In this document: in pieces, positions 8,962-17,919 of the stretch
Position numbering within the stretch: position 1 is the stretch's first letter
How the letters are laid out: every line of letters begins with the position of its first letter
The notes under the pieces: generated by a model
What the model saw: only the letters and a program-made list of their open reading frames with translations
Databases searched by the model: none
What the model was told of the DNA's origin: nothing
Assembly: GCA_029560585.1 (NCBI GenBank)
Contig: JAKQKQ010000028.1
Coordinates: 1 to 54,400 of the forward strand
Origin: Verrucomicrobiota bacterium
GTDB taxonomy: Bacteria; Verrucomicrobiota; Verrucomicrobiia; JADLBR01
Length of the DNA: 54,400 bases
Reading direction: 5' to 3'
Program-made: the position numbers and the translations under genes

Positions 8962-10689
8962 TCAGCCTTTCCGCGTCACGAAATGCCGCCCGAGCACAAG
9001 CGCGTCCATCTGCGTCCGGAGGAAACACCTGATGGCCTCATTCGGCGTCCGCACGATGGGCTCGTTCTCGTTCAGCGACGTGTTCAGCACGATCGGCACC
9101 CCGGTCCGATCCTCAAACCGTTTGATCAGCGCCCAGTATCTCGGGTTGGTGCGCCGCGATACCGTCTGCAGCCGCCCGGAACCATCGACGTGCGTCACGG
9201 CGGGAATCACGGCCCTCTTCTCCGGCCTCACCTGGAATACCTTCTCCATGAACGGCGATGGCGCATCGACCTCGAAGTACTCGGCGACTCGCTCCTCCAG
9301 AATGCTCGGGGCAAACGGCCGAAATTTTTCTCGAAACTTGATCTTCAGATTGATGATGTCCCGCATGTCCTCGCGCCGCGGATCGGCGAGCAACGAGCGG
9401 CTGCCGAGCGCGCGGGCGCCGAATTCCATCCGACCGCAGAACCACCCGATCACGCGACCCTCGCAAAGGGCGGCAACGACGCGATCCATCAGCGCGTCAT
9501 CCCCCATGGACTCGTGCTGCACTCCTTCCGCCCGGATGGCGTCGAGGCATTCGGCGTCCGTGACCTCGCAACCCCAATAGGCGTGATCCAAAACAAAGCC
9601 CCGCGGCTTGCCCAGGACCCGGTGCCACACGTGGAACGCCGCGCCAAACGAGGTCCCGTTGTCCGCCGCGCCGCCCGGCACGTACACGCTCTTGAAAGGC
9701 GTCCGCAGCGTCACCTTGCCATTTGCCACGGAATTCATGGCCACCCCGCCGACGATGCAGAGATTGTCGCATCGCGCGCGCTCGTGCAGTCGCCCCAGGA
9801 GATGAAAGATGATCTCTTCGGTGACGGCCTGGAGCGAGGCCGCGATGTTCTGGTGCTTCTCGGTGACGTCGGCGCGCGGTTCTCGTGGCGGTCCCAGTTC
9901 CCGCTCCAGCCGGCCGCTGTGGAACGGCTGCACCACCGGCGCGCCGTCGTTCCACGTCATCGTGATCCCGCGCTTATGGTGCGTGAAGTAATCCATGTTC
10001 AACTCGAAACCATCGCCCTTGGGAAAAACGATTCTCCGAAAGAGTTCGAGATACTCGGGCTTGCCGTAGGGGGCGAGGCCCATGACCTTATACTCGTCGC
10101 CGTAGGCCGGAAACCCCAGGTACAGCGTGATCGCATTGTACAGGAAGCCCAGCGAGTGCGGATAATAGATGCGCCTAAAAACCCCACAGCCCGTGCCCCG
10201 TCCTCGGGCGGTCAGCGTGCTCACGAAATCCCCCATGCCGTCCACCGAGAGAATCGCGGCCTCCTCGAACGGCGAGACGTGGAAACCCGAAGCGACGTGT
10301 GCCAGGTGATGCTCGACCCGATGGACCGGCGCCCGGATGTCGACCTCGCAGCAGTCACAGGCCTCCGCCAATTGCGAGCGCAGGCTCGTCACGCGCCGCT
10401 GCCGCTTGAGCCGGTTCCAGACCGCCGACAGGGATGGCCGCTGCGCCAGCACGAAGCCGATCCGGCGATGCAGATTCGCGCGCGGATCAAACGAGATCGC
10501 CACGTGGTCCACATCCCGGATCGTCAGCCCGGCAAAGCCCAGGCAGTAGCGTATCGATTCCGCGGGGAAACCGGCCCAGTGCTTGATCCGGTTGAAGCGC
10601 TCCTCCTCGACCGCGACAGCCAGGCGGCCATCCACCAGCAGCGCGGCCGATGCATCCCCGTGATAGGCGTTGATCCCCAATATGTTCAT
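8962..10689 (-). CDS. Carbamoyltransferase (NodU/CmcH/TobZ family)
   Basis: It is predicted to carbamoylate a hydroxyl of a sugar, using carbamoyl phosphate and ATP. The 575-residue length and layout match the two-domain family: an N-terminal Kae1-like ATPase domain starting MNILGINAYHGDASAAL with VEEERFNRIKHW, the HHLAHVASGFHVSPF metal-binding motif, SVDGMGD, LYLGFPAYGDEYKVMGLAPYG and CIVGGVAMNSVANG. The C-terminal YrdC-like half has REKFRPFAPSIL and TSLNENEPIVRTPNEAI. O-carbamoylated sugars occur in Nod factors and some O-antigens. It stands alone between two repeat-bearing gaps. Confidence 0.93.
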   Translation of the reverse strand: MNILGINAYHGDASAALLVDGRLAVAVEEERFNRIKHWAGFPAESIRYCLGFAGLTIRDVDHVAISFDPRANLHRRIGFVLAQRPSLSAVWNRLKRQRRVTSLRSQLAEACDCCEVDIRAPVHRVEHHLAHVASGFHVSPFEEAAILSVDGMGDFVSTLTARGRGTGCGVFRRIYYPHSLGFLYNAITLYLGFPAYGDEYKVMGLAPYGKPEYLELFRRIVFPKGDGFELNMDYFTHHKRGITMTWNDGAPVVQPFHSGRLERELGPPREPRADVTEKHQNIAASLQAVTEEIIFHLLGRLHERARCDNLCIVGGVAMNSVANGKVTLRTPFKSVYVPGGAADNGTSFGAAFHVWHRVLGKPRGFVLDHAYWGCEVTDAECLDAIRAEGVQHESMGDDALMDRVVAALCEGRVIGWFCGRMEFGARALGSRSLLADPRREDMRDIINLKIKFREKFRPFAPSILEERVAEYFEVDAPSPFMEKVFQVRPEKRAVIPAVTHVDGSGRLQTVSRRTNPRYWALIKRFEDRTGVPIVLNTSLNENEPIVRTPNEAIRCFLRTQMDALVLGRHFVTRKG

Positions 10690-10704
10690 ATCCGGAAGAT
10701 GAAA

Positions 10705-10803
10705 AGGGCTTCCCGCGGAGACGCGGAGAGGCGGAGTTGATGGGAATGCCCCAGTCGCCCCTCGTCACAATCCCTGCACCCCTGCGTCTCTGCGGGAGAA
10801 ACT
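10705..10803. repeat. Inverted repeat of family F (CGCAGAGACGC type)
   Basis: The arms are TTCCCGCGGAGACGCGGAG on the left and CCCCTGCGTCTCTGCGGGAG on the right, about 60 bases apart, so a long imperfect hairpin can form. Related blocks recur at 35461-35490, 40600-40625 and 41022-41050. It fills most of the gap upstream of the carbamoyltransferase. Confidence 0.65.
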
Positions 10804-10842
10804 GAAATCATCTCCATCACGTCCTCAATAAACCATGCAACG

Positions 10843-11649
10843 CTAGCCCTCCCCGCCCCCTTGGCCAGACCGTTCTCCCGCTTCGCCCCACCGCGCCTCG
10901 ATCAGAAAAAGGCCCAGCAGCAACTCCGCGATCAACCGCTGGAAGGCGTAATACACCCCCCGCCAGCCATCGAGGATGCCCCGCTTCAATAGCAGGCAGT
11001 AGGGAAGCACGAGGATGGGCCCGAGAAAGCCCGTGCGCCGAATGCGATCATTGCGGGAGAGGGATCCCCGATCCCGCGACAGTAGTTTGTTTGCCTCCAA
11101 TCGCGCGTACCGCACCTGATTGGCGGCCCATGCCGCGATGGACTTCCGGTCATCGTGCCAGATCAATCCACGCAGAAATGCCGTCGGGCCCCGCGCTTCC
11201 AACAATTGCGTGTGACCATCGTCGATATAGCGCGCCCGATCTTTGCGAAACAGGGCCGCCCTCGGAGGATAGAGACTGCCCCGCAGGGGACGCCCAAATA
11301 CGCAGTAGCGGAAAGAAATGAAGTATGCGGCGATGTCATCCGGGGGACTGAGGTTCTGGAGTTCTGCGACCAGCGAGTCGTCCAACAGGTAATCGGCGTC
11401 CAGCGACAGCACCCAGGGGGTCTCCACCAACCCCACGCCGTGATTCCACTGATCGGTGTGGTTGTCGAATGCGCGATGGTGCACGCTGACGTTAGGAAAC
11501 GCCCGTGCGAGGGCCACGGTGTCGTCGGCACTGCCGCTGTCCAACACGACGACCCGCCGCGCCCACTTCAGCCGTGCCAGGCATCGACCGATATTCGGCG
11601 CCTCGTCGCGCGTCAGCACCAGCGGGCTGATATTTTTGAATATGCCCAT
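10843..11649 (-). CDS. Glycosyltransferase family 2 (WaaE/KdtX-like)
   Basis: This GT-A fold sugar transferase resembles the LPS core beta-1,4-glucosyltransferase group. The N-terminus SPLVLTRDEAPNIGRCL leads to VVVLDSGSADDTV, a QWNHGV acceptor-side loop and LSLDADYLL, the metal-binding DxD. HTQLLEARGP and LIWHDDRKS follow near residue 150. A C-terminal hydrophobic helix (LGPILVLPYCLLLKRG) suggests membrane association. ATG 11649 (MGIFKN) is chosen rather than 11676, because the first nine residues of the longer form fall in flanking sequence. Donor and acceptor cannot be read from sequence. Confidence 0.85.
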   Translation of the reverse strand: MGIFKNISPLVLTRDEAPNIGRCLARLKWARRVVVLDSGSADDTVALARAFPNVSVHHRAFDNHTDQWNHGVGLVETPWVLSLDADYLLDDSLVAELQNLSPPDDIAAYFISFRYCVFGRPLRGSLYPPRAALFRKDRARYIDDGHTQLLEARGPTAFLRGLIWHDDRKSIAAWAANQVRYARLEANKLLSRDRGSLSRNDRIRRTGFLGPILVLPYCLLLKRGILDGWRGVYYAFQRLIAELLLGLFLIEARWGEAGERSGQGGGEG

Positions 11650-11665
11650 CACAATATGTTCTCCG

Positions 11666-11760
11666 TCTCGCGCCAAGACGCCAAGGCTCCAAGGGGTCCC
11701 TCTTGGAGCCCACTCACCGCACGGGTGATTCCGTCTTTCTTTGCGTCTTGGCGCGAAAGA
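11666..11760. repeat. Inverted repeat with CGCCAAGACGC arms
   Basis: The left arm TCTCGCGCCAAGACGC and the right arm GCGTCTTGGCGCGAAAGA are nearly perfect inverse copies about 60 bases apart. The loop contains a second pair (CCAAGGGGTCCCTCTTGG). Related text occurs at 35456-35485. It fills the whole gap between two glycosyltransferase genes and ends 6 bases from the stop of the upstream gene. Confidence 0.7.
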
Positions 11761-11766
11761 ATCGAC

Positions 11767-12957
11767 TCAAATTGATCGGCGTGCGAGAATCCCCTCGTAC
11801 ACCGAAACAAGTCCCCGCGCGATCTCGTCCCACGAATAGGCCGCGGCGGCAGCATCCCGTATCCTCTGGCGCTCGCCCTCGGCCGGTGGATTCCCGGCCA
11901 GCAGGCAACGCAGGGCGGCCTCCAGCGCATCGGGCATGGGATCCACCACCACGCCCGCGCCGATCTTGCGGACGAAGCCCTCCAGCGCCACGCCGGGGGT
12001 CACGACCACCCGGAGCCCCGCCATCAGCGCCTCCAATACCGCGATTCCGAAATTCTCGTGCTCCGATGGAAGGACGAACAGATCAGAGCCCTGCAGCAGG
12101 AGATCCTTATCCCGGCCCGCCACGAAGCCCGCAAAATGCACGCGCCCCCCGAAACCGGGCGCTGCCGCGCGCTCCCGCAACCGCGCCTCGTAGCGGTCCT
12201 CGCCCGATCCGGCGATGACGAGCGCGAAACCCCTCGCCGGCAAACGGGATGTCGCGTCCAGCAGCAGCTCGATCCCTTTCTTCGGATGCAATCGCCCCAG
12301 ATAGAGAATGACCATCTCGTCGTCGCGCACCGAGAACCGCCGACGCACCGCTTCGCGCGCCCCCGCCTGCCGCTCCGGCGGCTCCATGCCGATCGGCGAA
12401 ACGAAGGCCGGGAGATCCGGGGCAAAGTCCAGAATATCGCGCCGCTCGGCGTCCGACGTGCAATGGACCCCGCAAGCCCCCGCGATATTCCGCCTCTCCG
12501 CCAGCGCGAGATACAGTCGCTTCTTCGCGGCCTTCTGCTGAAGCGACCATGGCGAAAGTTGTCCGATCGGCCGAACGACGTAGGGCTTGCCGCACCGCCT
12601 CGCGATCCCCATCGCGCGCGTCGATGCGTAGGAGAAGATCGCATGCACGTGGACCAGGTCATGCGAGGGAATGCACCGGCGCAGCCACGGCCCCAGCGCC
12701 GCGGCATACTGGAACTCGCGCAGCGCCCCGATCGGCGGCGAGAACCTCGGGAAGAAATGGACGCGCGCACCCTCCCATTCGATCGGCGCGCCCAGTGGCA
12801 CCCTCAGACGCCCGGGCCCGTCATCGTCGGTGCAGGCGATCTCAGCATCGCAACCCGCCGACCGCAGGGCGCGCACCATCCCCAGCACCGCGCGGCTCGG
12901 CCCCCCCCGCAGGGGCGAAACGGATGGAATGACGTGCAAGACCTTCACAAAAACCAC
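11767..12957 (-). CDS. Glycosyltransferase family 4
   Basis: This retaining GT-B enzyme of 396 residues is cytoplasmic or peripherally membrane-bound and transfers a nucleotide-activated sugar to a lipid-linked chain. The N-terminal domain has VLHVIPSVSPLRGGPSRAV (the GGP acceptor-side loop), VHVHAIFSY and a GKPYVVRPIGQLSPWSL segment. The C-terminal Rossmann domain has VILYLGRLHPKKGIELLLDA and the E-x7-E donor motif in EHENFGIAVLEAL. The start MVFVKVLHV at 12957 sits at the edge of a repeat. Specific sugars are unknown. Confidence 0.88.
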   Translation of the reverse strand: MVFVKVLHVIPSVSPLRGGPSRAVLGMVRALRSAGCDAEIACTDDDGPGRLRVPLGAPIEWEGARVHFFPRFSPPIGALREFQYAAALGPWLRRCIPSHDLVHVHAIFSYASTRAMGIARRCGKPYVVRPIGQLSPWSLQQKAAKKRLYLALAERRNIAGACGVHCTSDAERRDILDFAPDLPAFVSPIGMEPPERQAGAREAVRRRFSVRDDEMVILYLGRLHPKKGIELLLDATSRLPARGFALVIAGSGEDRYEARLRERAAAPGFGGRVHFAGFVAGRDKDLLLQGSDLFVLPSEHENFGIAVLEALMAGLRVVVTPGVALEGFVRKIGAGVVVDPMPDALEAALRCLLAGNPPAEGERQRIRDAAAAAYSWDEIARGLVSVYEGILARRSI

Positions 12958-13105
12958 GGATCAGACAAATGAATTCTAACCACGGAGGGATACGGATGAA
13001 CACAGATGGCTTCTGTCGATATGGTTTCTCTGTGGTCGATGTAGTCCGCGGCTCACCAAGAATCCGTGTTGATCTGTGTCCATCCGTGGTCAACCTCAGT
13101 CCCAC
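12955..13105. repeat. Family A repeat (CCACGGA/TCCGTGG inverted repeat)
   Basis: Motifs AACCACGGAGGGATACGGAT and GAACACAGAT lie on one side, and TCCGTGTTGATCTGTGTCC with ATCCGTGGTC on the other, giving a long interrupted hairpin of about 130 bases. This is the same family as the tandem array at 54031-54400 and about a dozen other intergenic copies in the window. The right end runs to within a few bases of the asparagine synthase stop. Confidence 0.75.
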
Positions 13106-13108
13106 CAG

Positions 13109-14929
13109 TCATCCGCGGTCGTCCTGCGCCACCACGCCATTGCGCCGCATCCAATGCTGCAACACCGCCAGCGCCCAGCCCCGATACCATGTGTCCACGA
13201 TGACACCCGGCGGTGGCGCCGCCTCGCGCAATAGGTCCCGCCAGCGGTCCTCGAACCACCGCTCGAACGGAAATGTGAAACCGCGCTTTGGCTGATCCAA
13301 TACCCACGATGGCAATTCCGGCACGGCCTCGATCAGCATCCTCTTCCCAGGCCGGAGGCGCAGGGAGGCGGGGATCCGGCCAACCTTCTCCAACAGCGCA
13401 GAATCGACGAACGGCACGCGAAGCTCCAATCCCCATCGCATGCTCATCACATCACTATCCCGAAGCAACTGGTTGCGCATGTATGTCGTCAGCTCAAGAA
13501 GGCTGACCGCATCGCGCAGCGTTTCATCACTGGCCGGGTTCGCCGTGCGCGATCCGCGGCCCGGCGCCACGGCGTACGGCAGCAATCGCGTCGCCAGGCC
13601 CGCCGCCTCCGCATGCGCATACACGCACCGAAAGCTCCGGTAGAATGCCCCGCACGACGCGCCCTGCTGCAGAAAATCGCCCATGCGCCTCGTCTTGCTT
13701 GAGGTGCTGTGTCCCTCCAGCCACGCTCCCGCCGCCCGGTACAGCGGCGCGGCCAACGAGGTGGCGCGCATCCACCGGACGACCCGGGGCAGCGTCACGA
13801 ATGACCGATAGCCCGCGAACAACTCATCGCCGCCCAGCCCCGAAAGCACCACCTTCGCACCCGACTGGTGCGCGACCTTCGAAACACAGAATGTGTTGAA
13901 TCCGTCGATCGTCGGCTGATCCACCGAATCGAGGAACTCCTCAAGCCATCCGCGGCCGATGTCGGCGGTGATGGTGACCTCGTGGTGCCGCGACCCAAAA
14001 TGCTCCGCGATCCGGCGCGCCAGCGGGCCCTCGTCCCACTCGGGTTCCTCAAATGCTATCGAATACGTGGAGACTTTTCGGGCTCCGGCCTCGGCCGCCA
14101 GGGCCAGCAGCGTCGTCGAGTCCAGGCCCCCGCTCAGAAAGATGCCCACGGGCACGTCGCTGACGAAATGGTGGCGCAGGGAATCCACGAGCGCCTCCCT
14201 GGCCAATCGTGCGGCCTCCTCGCGCCCCATTCGTTCTGGTGCAAACGAGACGCCCCAGTACCTCTCCGATCGGATGCGCCCCTCACGCCACTCCAACCAG
14301 TGACCCGCCCCAAGCATCTGGACGCCACGCAGCATCGTCGCCGGCTCCGGCACCGTGCCCGTTGTCAGATAGCCGTAGAGCCCCACCATCCCGAGCTGGC
14401 CCTCTACCGCACCCCCGTTCAGGAGGGCCCTTATCTCTGAGGCGAACGCGAGCGAGTCCGCCGATCGGCAGAAGTACAGGGGCTTGATGCCCAGCGGATC
14501 ACGCGCGAAGAAACATCGCTTCTCGATATCATCCCAGATCGCAAAAGCGAACATCCCGCGCAGGCGCCGGACGCAGGCGGTCCCTTCCCGCTCGTAGAGG
14601 CGAAGGATCACCTCCGTATCCGACCGGCTCGTCAGGGGGACGCCGGCGGTCTCCAGCTCTCGCCGCAGCGCCATGAAATTGTAGATCTCGCCATTGAAGA
14701 CGATCGTGTAACGACCGTCGGCCGTGGACATCGGCTGGTGCCCGGCGGGACTGAGGTCCAGGATCGAAAGCCGGGTGTGGGCGAAGGCGGCACGGCCGTC
14801 GCGCGCCACGAACAACCCCTCGTCGTCGGGACCACGGTGTTGCAGGCAGCGACGCATCCGCCCCACCGTCTCAAGGATGGAATCCCGCGGCCCCTCGGCC
14901 ACCCTAACGATTCCCGCTATGCCGCACAT
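13109..14929 (-). CDS. Asparagine synthase-like glutamine amidotransferase (AsnB family), copy 1
   Basis: This 606-residue enzyme uses glutamine-derived ammonia and ATP to amidate a carboxylate. It begins MCGIAGIV, so the glutaminase nucleophile Cys2 is intact. Further class II amidotransferase marks are HRGPDDEGLF, FNGEIYNF and RSDTEVILRLYE. The synthetase half has the ATP pyrophosphatase loop FLSGGLDSTTLLALA and SGLGGDELFAGY. In polysaccharide clusters such proteins probably amidate uronic acids rather than make free asparagine; that is inference. A second paralog lies at 30418-32337, alike in design but clearly diverged. Confidence 0.92.
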   Translation of the reverse strand: MCGIAGIVRVAEGPRDSILETVGRMRRCLQHRGPDDEGLFVARDGRAAFAHTRLSILDLSPAGHQPMSTADGRYTIVFNGEIYNFMALRRELETAGVPLTSRSDTEVILRLYEREGTACVRRLRGMFAFAIWDDIEKRCFFARDPLGIKPLYFCRSADSLAFASEIRALLNGGAVEGQLGMVGLYGYLTTGTVPEPATMLRGVQMLGAGHWLEWREGRIRSERYWGVSFAPERMGREEAARLAREALVDSLRHHFVSDVPVGIFLSGGLDSTTLLALAAEAGARKVSTYSIAFEEPEWDEGPLARRIAEHFGSRHHEVTITADIGRGWLEEFLDSVDQPTIDGFNTFCVSKVAHQSGAKVVLSGLGGDELFAGYRSFVTLPRVVRWMRATSLAAPLYRAAGAWLEGHSTSSKTRRMGDFLQQGASCGAFYRSFRCVYAHAEAAGLATRLLPYAVAPGRGSRTANPASDETLRDAVSLLELTTYMRNQLLRDSDVMSMRWGLELRVPFVDSALLEKVGRIPASLRLRPGKRMLIEAVPELPSWVLDQPKRGFTFPFERWFEDRWRDLLREAAPPPGVIVDTWYRGWALAVLQHWMRRNGVVAQDDRG

Positions 14930-14940
14930 ATCTCAGCAGC

Positions 14941-15018
14941 CAACCACGAAGGGTACGAAGCTCACGAAGCCATACAACTGGGCAAACCTTCGCGCCCTTC
15001 GTGTCCTTCGTGGTTCAA
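14941..15018. repeat. Family A repeat (CACGAAGG/CCTTCGTG inverted repeat)
   Basis: AACCACGAAGGGTACGAAG and CTCACGAAGCC are mirrored by CCTTCGTGTCCTTCGTGG-TTCAACC about 50 bases later. This makes a long hairpin that fills the 85-base gap between the GT4 and the asparagine synthase. The right arm overlaps the last codons of the GT4 gene (NAHG then stop at 15015). Confidence 0.75.
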
Positions 15019-16160
15019 CCATGCGCATTCAATTGTCCGAGGTGCTCCCTCAGCTGCGCCTCAAACCGCGCGTACCCGTATTTCGCCACCACCGCGTCCC
15101 GCAGCGCCTGCGGGCGATGGATCAGCGCGTGCCGGTACTCGCCCAGCAGGATCTCGGCGAGGGTCTTCGCGATCTGTCCCACGTCATCCGGGTCAATCAG
15201 CGCGCCGAGCTCCCCATCGCACAGCGCGTCGCGCGATCCATCCAGATTGCCCGCAACCACCGGCTTGCCACACGCCAGTGCCTCAAGAAACACGATGCCA
15301 AATCCCTCCCCCTTGCTCGGCATCGCAAACACATCGCACAGGTTGTAGTGGTCGCACAGTTCGGACTCTGGAACGAAACCCGCCAGCGACACGTGATCCT
15401 CCAACCCCATGTCCCGGACGCGGCGCTCCACCCGCCCCCTGTCGTCACCCTTGCCCACAAGCAGGTAGTGCACCTGCGGCACGCGTTCCAGTATCGATGG
15501 CATCGCCTCGATGATCTTGTCGTAGCCCTTGTACCGCTCCGGGCTGGAGAGCCGCGCCACCGTGAGTATGACCGGCTGGCGCGCCGATATCCCGTATCGC
15601 CGAAGCAGGTATTCTGGCTTGGGGCCCGGCGTGAGGCCCCCCTCGTCGAATGTGTTGGGCAAGAGGCTCAACCGGTCTGGGGGGAGATCCAATTGTTCGA
15701 CCAACCGGTCCCGCGTGAATCGGCTCACCGCCAGGATCCGCTGCGAGCCGCGCACCGCCTCGCGCATCCCGGGTCGGCGCAGGTTCCACGCCTCGATGCC
15801 GTGCGCGATGATCCAATACGGAATCCCCCTCCATCGATGCACCCAATGCGCCGCCAGCGCGAAATTCATGTGCCCGCAGATGATCAGATCGGGGCGATCC
15901 CGCAACGCAGCCGGTACGATCTGCCCCACGAACGCCACCGTCCGCGTCACCCCGGGCCAATCGCCCGCACACACCGCACCGACCCCGTTGGGCAATGCGC
16001 CCCCCAGCGAATCGGCCCGGTCATTCTTGCATAACAATCGCAGCCGCCCACCGCCGAGACTCGCCATCAAGGCCCTCAGGAAAAACCCGGAGAACACCTG
16101 GATGCCCCCCTTCGTTCGACCCAAGTCAGGAAGCCAGAGATGAATTTTCGCAGCGCTCAT
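15015..16160 (-). CDS. Glycosyltransferase family 4 (PimB/MshA-like)
   Basis: This is a 381-residue GT-B retaining glycosyltransferase. The N-terminal domain has LPDLGRTKGGIQVFSGFF with the Gly-Gly acceptor loop, DLIICGHMNFALAA and a WIIAHGIEAWNL strand. The donor domain has PVILTVARLSSPERYKGYDK (conserved Arg and Lys for nucleotide diphosphate) and KGEGFGIVFLEALACGKPVV with the E-x7-E pair. The 'YKGYDK' form resembles GDP-mannose-type GT4 enzymes, but the donor is not certain. It starts at ATG 16160 and lies between two repeat-bearing gaps. Confidence 0.88.
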   Translation of the reverse strand: MSAAKIHLWLPDLGRTKGGIQVFSGFFLRALMASLGGGRLRLLCKNDRADSLGGALPNGVGAVCAGDWPGVTRTVAFVGQIVPAALRDRPDLIICGHMNFALAAHWVHRWRGIPYWIIAHGIEAWNLRRPGMREAVRGSQRILAVSRFTRDRLVEQLDLPPDRLSLLPNTFDEGGLTPGPKPEYLLRRYGISARQPVILTVARLSSPERYKGYDKIIEAMPSILERVPQVHYLLVGKGDDRGRVERRVRDMGLEDHVSLAGFVPESELCDHYNLCDVFAMPSKGEGFGIVFLEALACGKPVVAGNLDGSRDALCDGELGALIDPDDVGQIAKTLAEILLGEYRHALIHRPQALRDAVVAKYGYARFEAQLREHLGQLNAHG

Positions 16161-16304
16161 GGCGCGAGATGCGGGGCTGGCCTAAAACTTCGGGCGCCGT
16201 TCGCGGGCGCGCGGCCGCACCGCTTTGGCAGCGTGCGAAGCGCGAGCCTTGGCCATCGGCCTCGGCTCCGCCGGAAGCAAAAGACTGCCGTCTTCCGCCG
16301 GCAA
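16161..16304. repeat. Partial family B repeat
   Basis: GGGCGCCGTTCGCGGGCGCG, CACCGCTTTGGCAGCGTGCG, AAGCGCGAGC and CGGCTCCGCCGGAAGCAAAAG match, in order, blocks of the fuller copies at 29180-29395 and 32350-32575. The outer TTTTGGACTGCGGTGG arms of those copies are missing, so this looks like a decayed or 5'-truncated copy. No gene is seen. Confidence 0.65.
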
Positions 16305-17882
16305 TCACTTCCCCCGTGGCCCATCCCATCGCCGAAAGCCATACGGCGGTACCTTCTGGACGGAAAATGTCGACGCCGGTCGCACGCCCGCAAGCATCCT
16401 CGGTGCGGCGACCGCCCCACCAGCCCCCGCCATCGCCCCGGCAACGGCGGGTTCATGTACCTCACCCGTCACGATCACCCGAAACGCCTTCTTCTTCGGG
16501 TCCAGGGGCGTGAGGAAATCTTTGTTGAACCGCATCGTCTTGCGCAGGTTCTCGATCACCTTGCTCGCGATCCATATCCCGACCAGGCCCGGGACGAGCT
16601 TCATCACCGTCAGCGCCAGATTGGAACCCGTCGTGCAAAGCACCATGCAGAACACGAATTGGCGAAGCAGCTTGGTGATGTCGCGCAAATCCCGACGGAA
16701 CAGCGCCACCTCCAACCTGGCGCACGCATAGCCGAACACACCCAGCAACAGCGACGCCCCAATCGGTCCAAAATTCGCGTAGAATTCCAGGTTGATCGGC
16801 GTGTTGACGCTGACGCTGCCCTCCTCACTGTCCTGATACAATCCCGTGAACCGGCTGATGAACTGCGCCCCACCGAATTTTATCGGCTTGTCGGGCCAGA
16901 GAATCCGGGGCACCAGAACCACCAACAGGTTCTCCGTCAGCGTCCTTCCATACGCGTAGGGCTCGTTTGTCGGCTGCCAGCGCACCTGCGCCGCATAGAT
17001 CTCACTCATGTCAAAACGCAGGAACAGCACCTCGCGCAACTCGTACGGATCGATGCGGAACGGATTATAGTATATCCCGAACAGGTCGATGAACGTCATC
17101 ACCCGTTGTATGGGGTTGCCCTGGATGGCGCCCTCGCGGATAAAGCCGCGCACCTTGAACCACGTGCTCGCCAGCGGCCCCATGAAGAGGAACAGCAGGC
17201 CCAGCGCGATCATGTGCTGAAGCCTGACCCTCCGAGACATGAGGAAGACAAGCCCGAACTGCACCAGGAACAATCCCAGCGCGCCCGCGTGCCCATCCGA
17301 CACGACCCGGATCAGGCCCAGGGGCAGGAAGACCGCCAGCGACACCAGCACGACTTTGTACCGGCGCGTGACGCTCGAATAGAATCCCGCGATGAGGATC
17401 CCGACGTTCAGCCAGTCGAAAAAAATCGTCCAGATCGCGTGGACCGTCGGGATCACAGAGGTGATGGGCGTCAGGAGGTAGCCCGCCGCGCCGATCCACA
17501 TGCACAACAGCACGAATTGGGGCGTCAGCCACGGGGGCAACCGTTCGCCGCTGATCGGGTTCTTCTGCCCCGACGGGTCGGCCGCCGCACTTTGCCGCAA
17601 TGGCTTCCAGGCGATGAATACCCCAATCGCATACAGGAGCAGCCCGAAACCGACGTACTGGAAAACTTGGATATGCTCATGACTCACCCACGCAAAATCC
17701 AGCCCAAAGAGGCTGGACCACAGGAGCGCCGAGTGTGACGCCATCAGCACGTTGAATGCCGCCCACATAGTGAATCCCAGTAGCGCGGTTCGGTGTACCA
17801 CGAGGATGGCCAGGAACGCCGCCACGGCCGTCCAGCCCAGCAGGAGCTGGAGAAGTAAGGCGTTATGATCTACGACATCCAT
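16305..17882 (-). CDS. Wzy-like oligosaccharide repeat unit polymerase / O-antigen ligase-type membrane protein
   Basis: This 525-residue integral membrane protein has about 11-12 hydrophobic helices, the first being LLLQLLLGWTAVAAFLAIL. A large periplasmic loop about residues 290-370 contains RFDMSEIYAAQVRW, TLTENLLVVLVPRILWPDKP and FTGLYQDSEEGSVSVN. It is followed by TPINLEFYANFGPIGASLLL, a pattern shared by oligosaccharide repeat unit polymerases. It would join or extend lipid-linked polysaccharide on the periplasmic side. A Wzy-type polymerase next to a Wzt-type ABC exporter is unusual; it could instead be a ligase. The C-terminal 45 residues are soluble and Ala/Gly rich. Confidence 0.75.
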   Translation of the reverse strand: MDVVDHNALLLQLLLGWTAVAAFLAILVVHRTALLGFTMWAAFNVLMASHSALLWSSLFGLDFAWVSHEHIQVFQYVGFGLLLYAIGVFIAWKPLRQSAAADPSGQKNPISGERLPPWLTPQFVLLCMWIGAAGYLLTPITSVIPTVHAIWTIFFDWLNVGILIAGFYSSVTRRYKVVLVSLAVFLPLGLIRVVSDGHAGALGLFLVQFGLVFLMSRRVRLQHMIALGLLFLFMGPLASTWFKVRGFIREGAIQGNPIQRVMTFIDLFGIYYNPFRIDPYELREVLFLRFDMSEIYAAQVRWQPTNEPYAYGRTLTENLLVVLVPRILWPDKPIKFGGAQFISRFTGLYQDSEEGSVSVNTPINLEFYANFGPIGASLLLGVFGYACARLEVALFRRDLRDITKLLRQFVFCMVLCTTGSNLALTVMKLVPGLVGIWIASKVIENLRKTMRFNKDFLTPLDPKKKAFRVIVTGEVHEPAVAGAMAGAGGAVAAPRMLAGVRPASTFSVQKVPPYGFRRWDGPRGK

Positions 17883-17919
17883 CGATGCATGGGGTGTTTC
17901 GAACGAATATTATCGCACC

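Noticed and set aside
8719-10740. Long open frame on the plus strand opposite the carbamoyltransferase
   Set aside because: The minus strand encodes a complete, motif-rich carbamoyltransferase. The opposite frame is Arg/Pro/His-rich with no recognisable motif, as expected from GC-rich antisense frames.
14724-16034. 436-codon plus-strand frame across the asparagine synthase start and the GT4
   Set aside because: It covers parts of two well-supported minus-strand genes and a family A repeat; no domain is visible.
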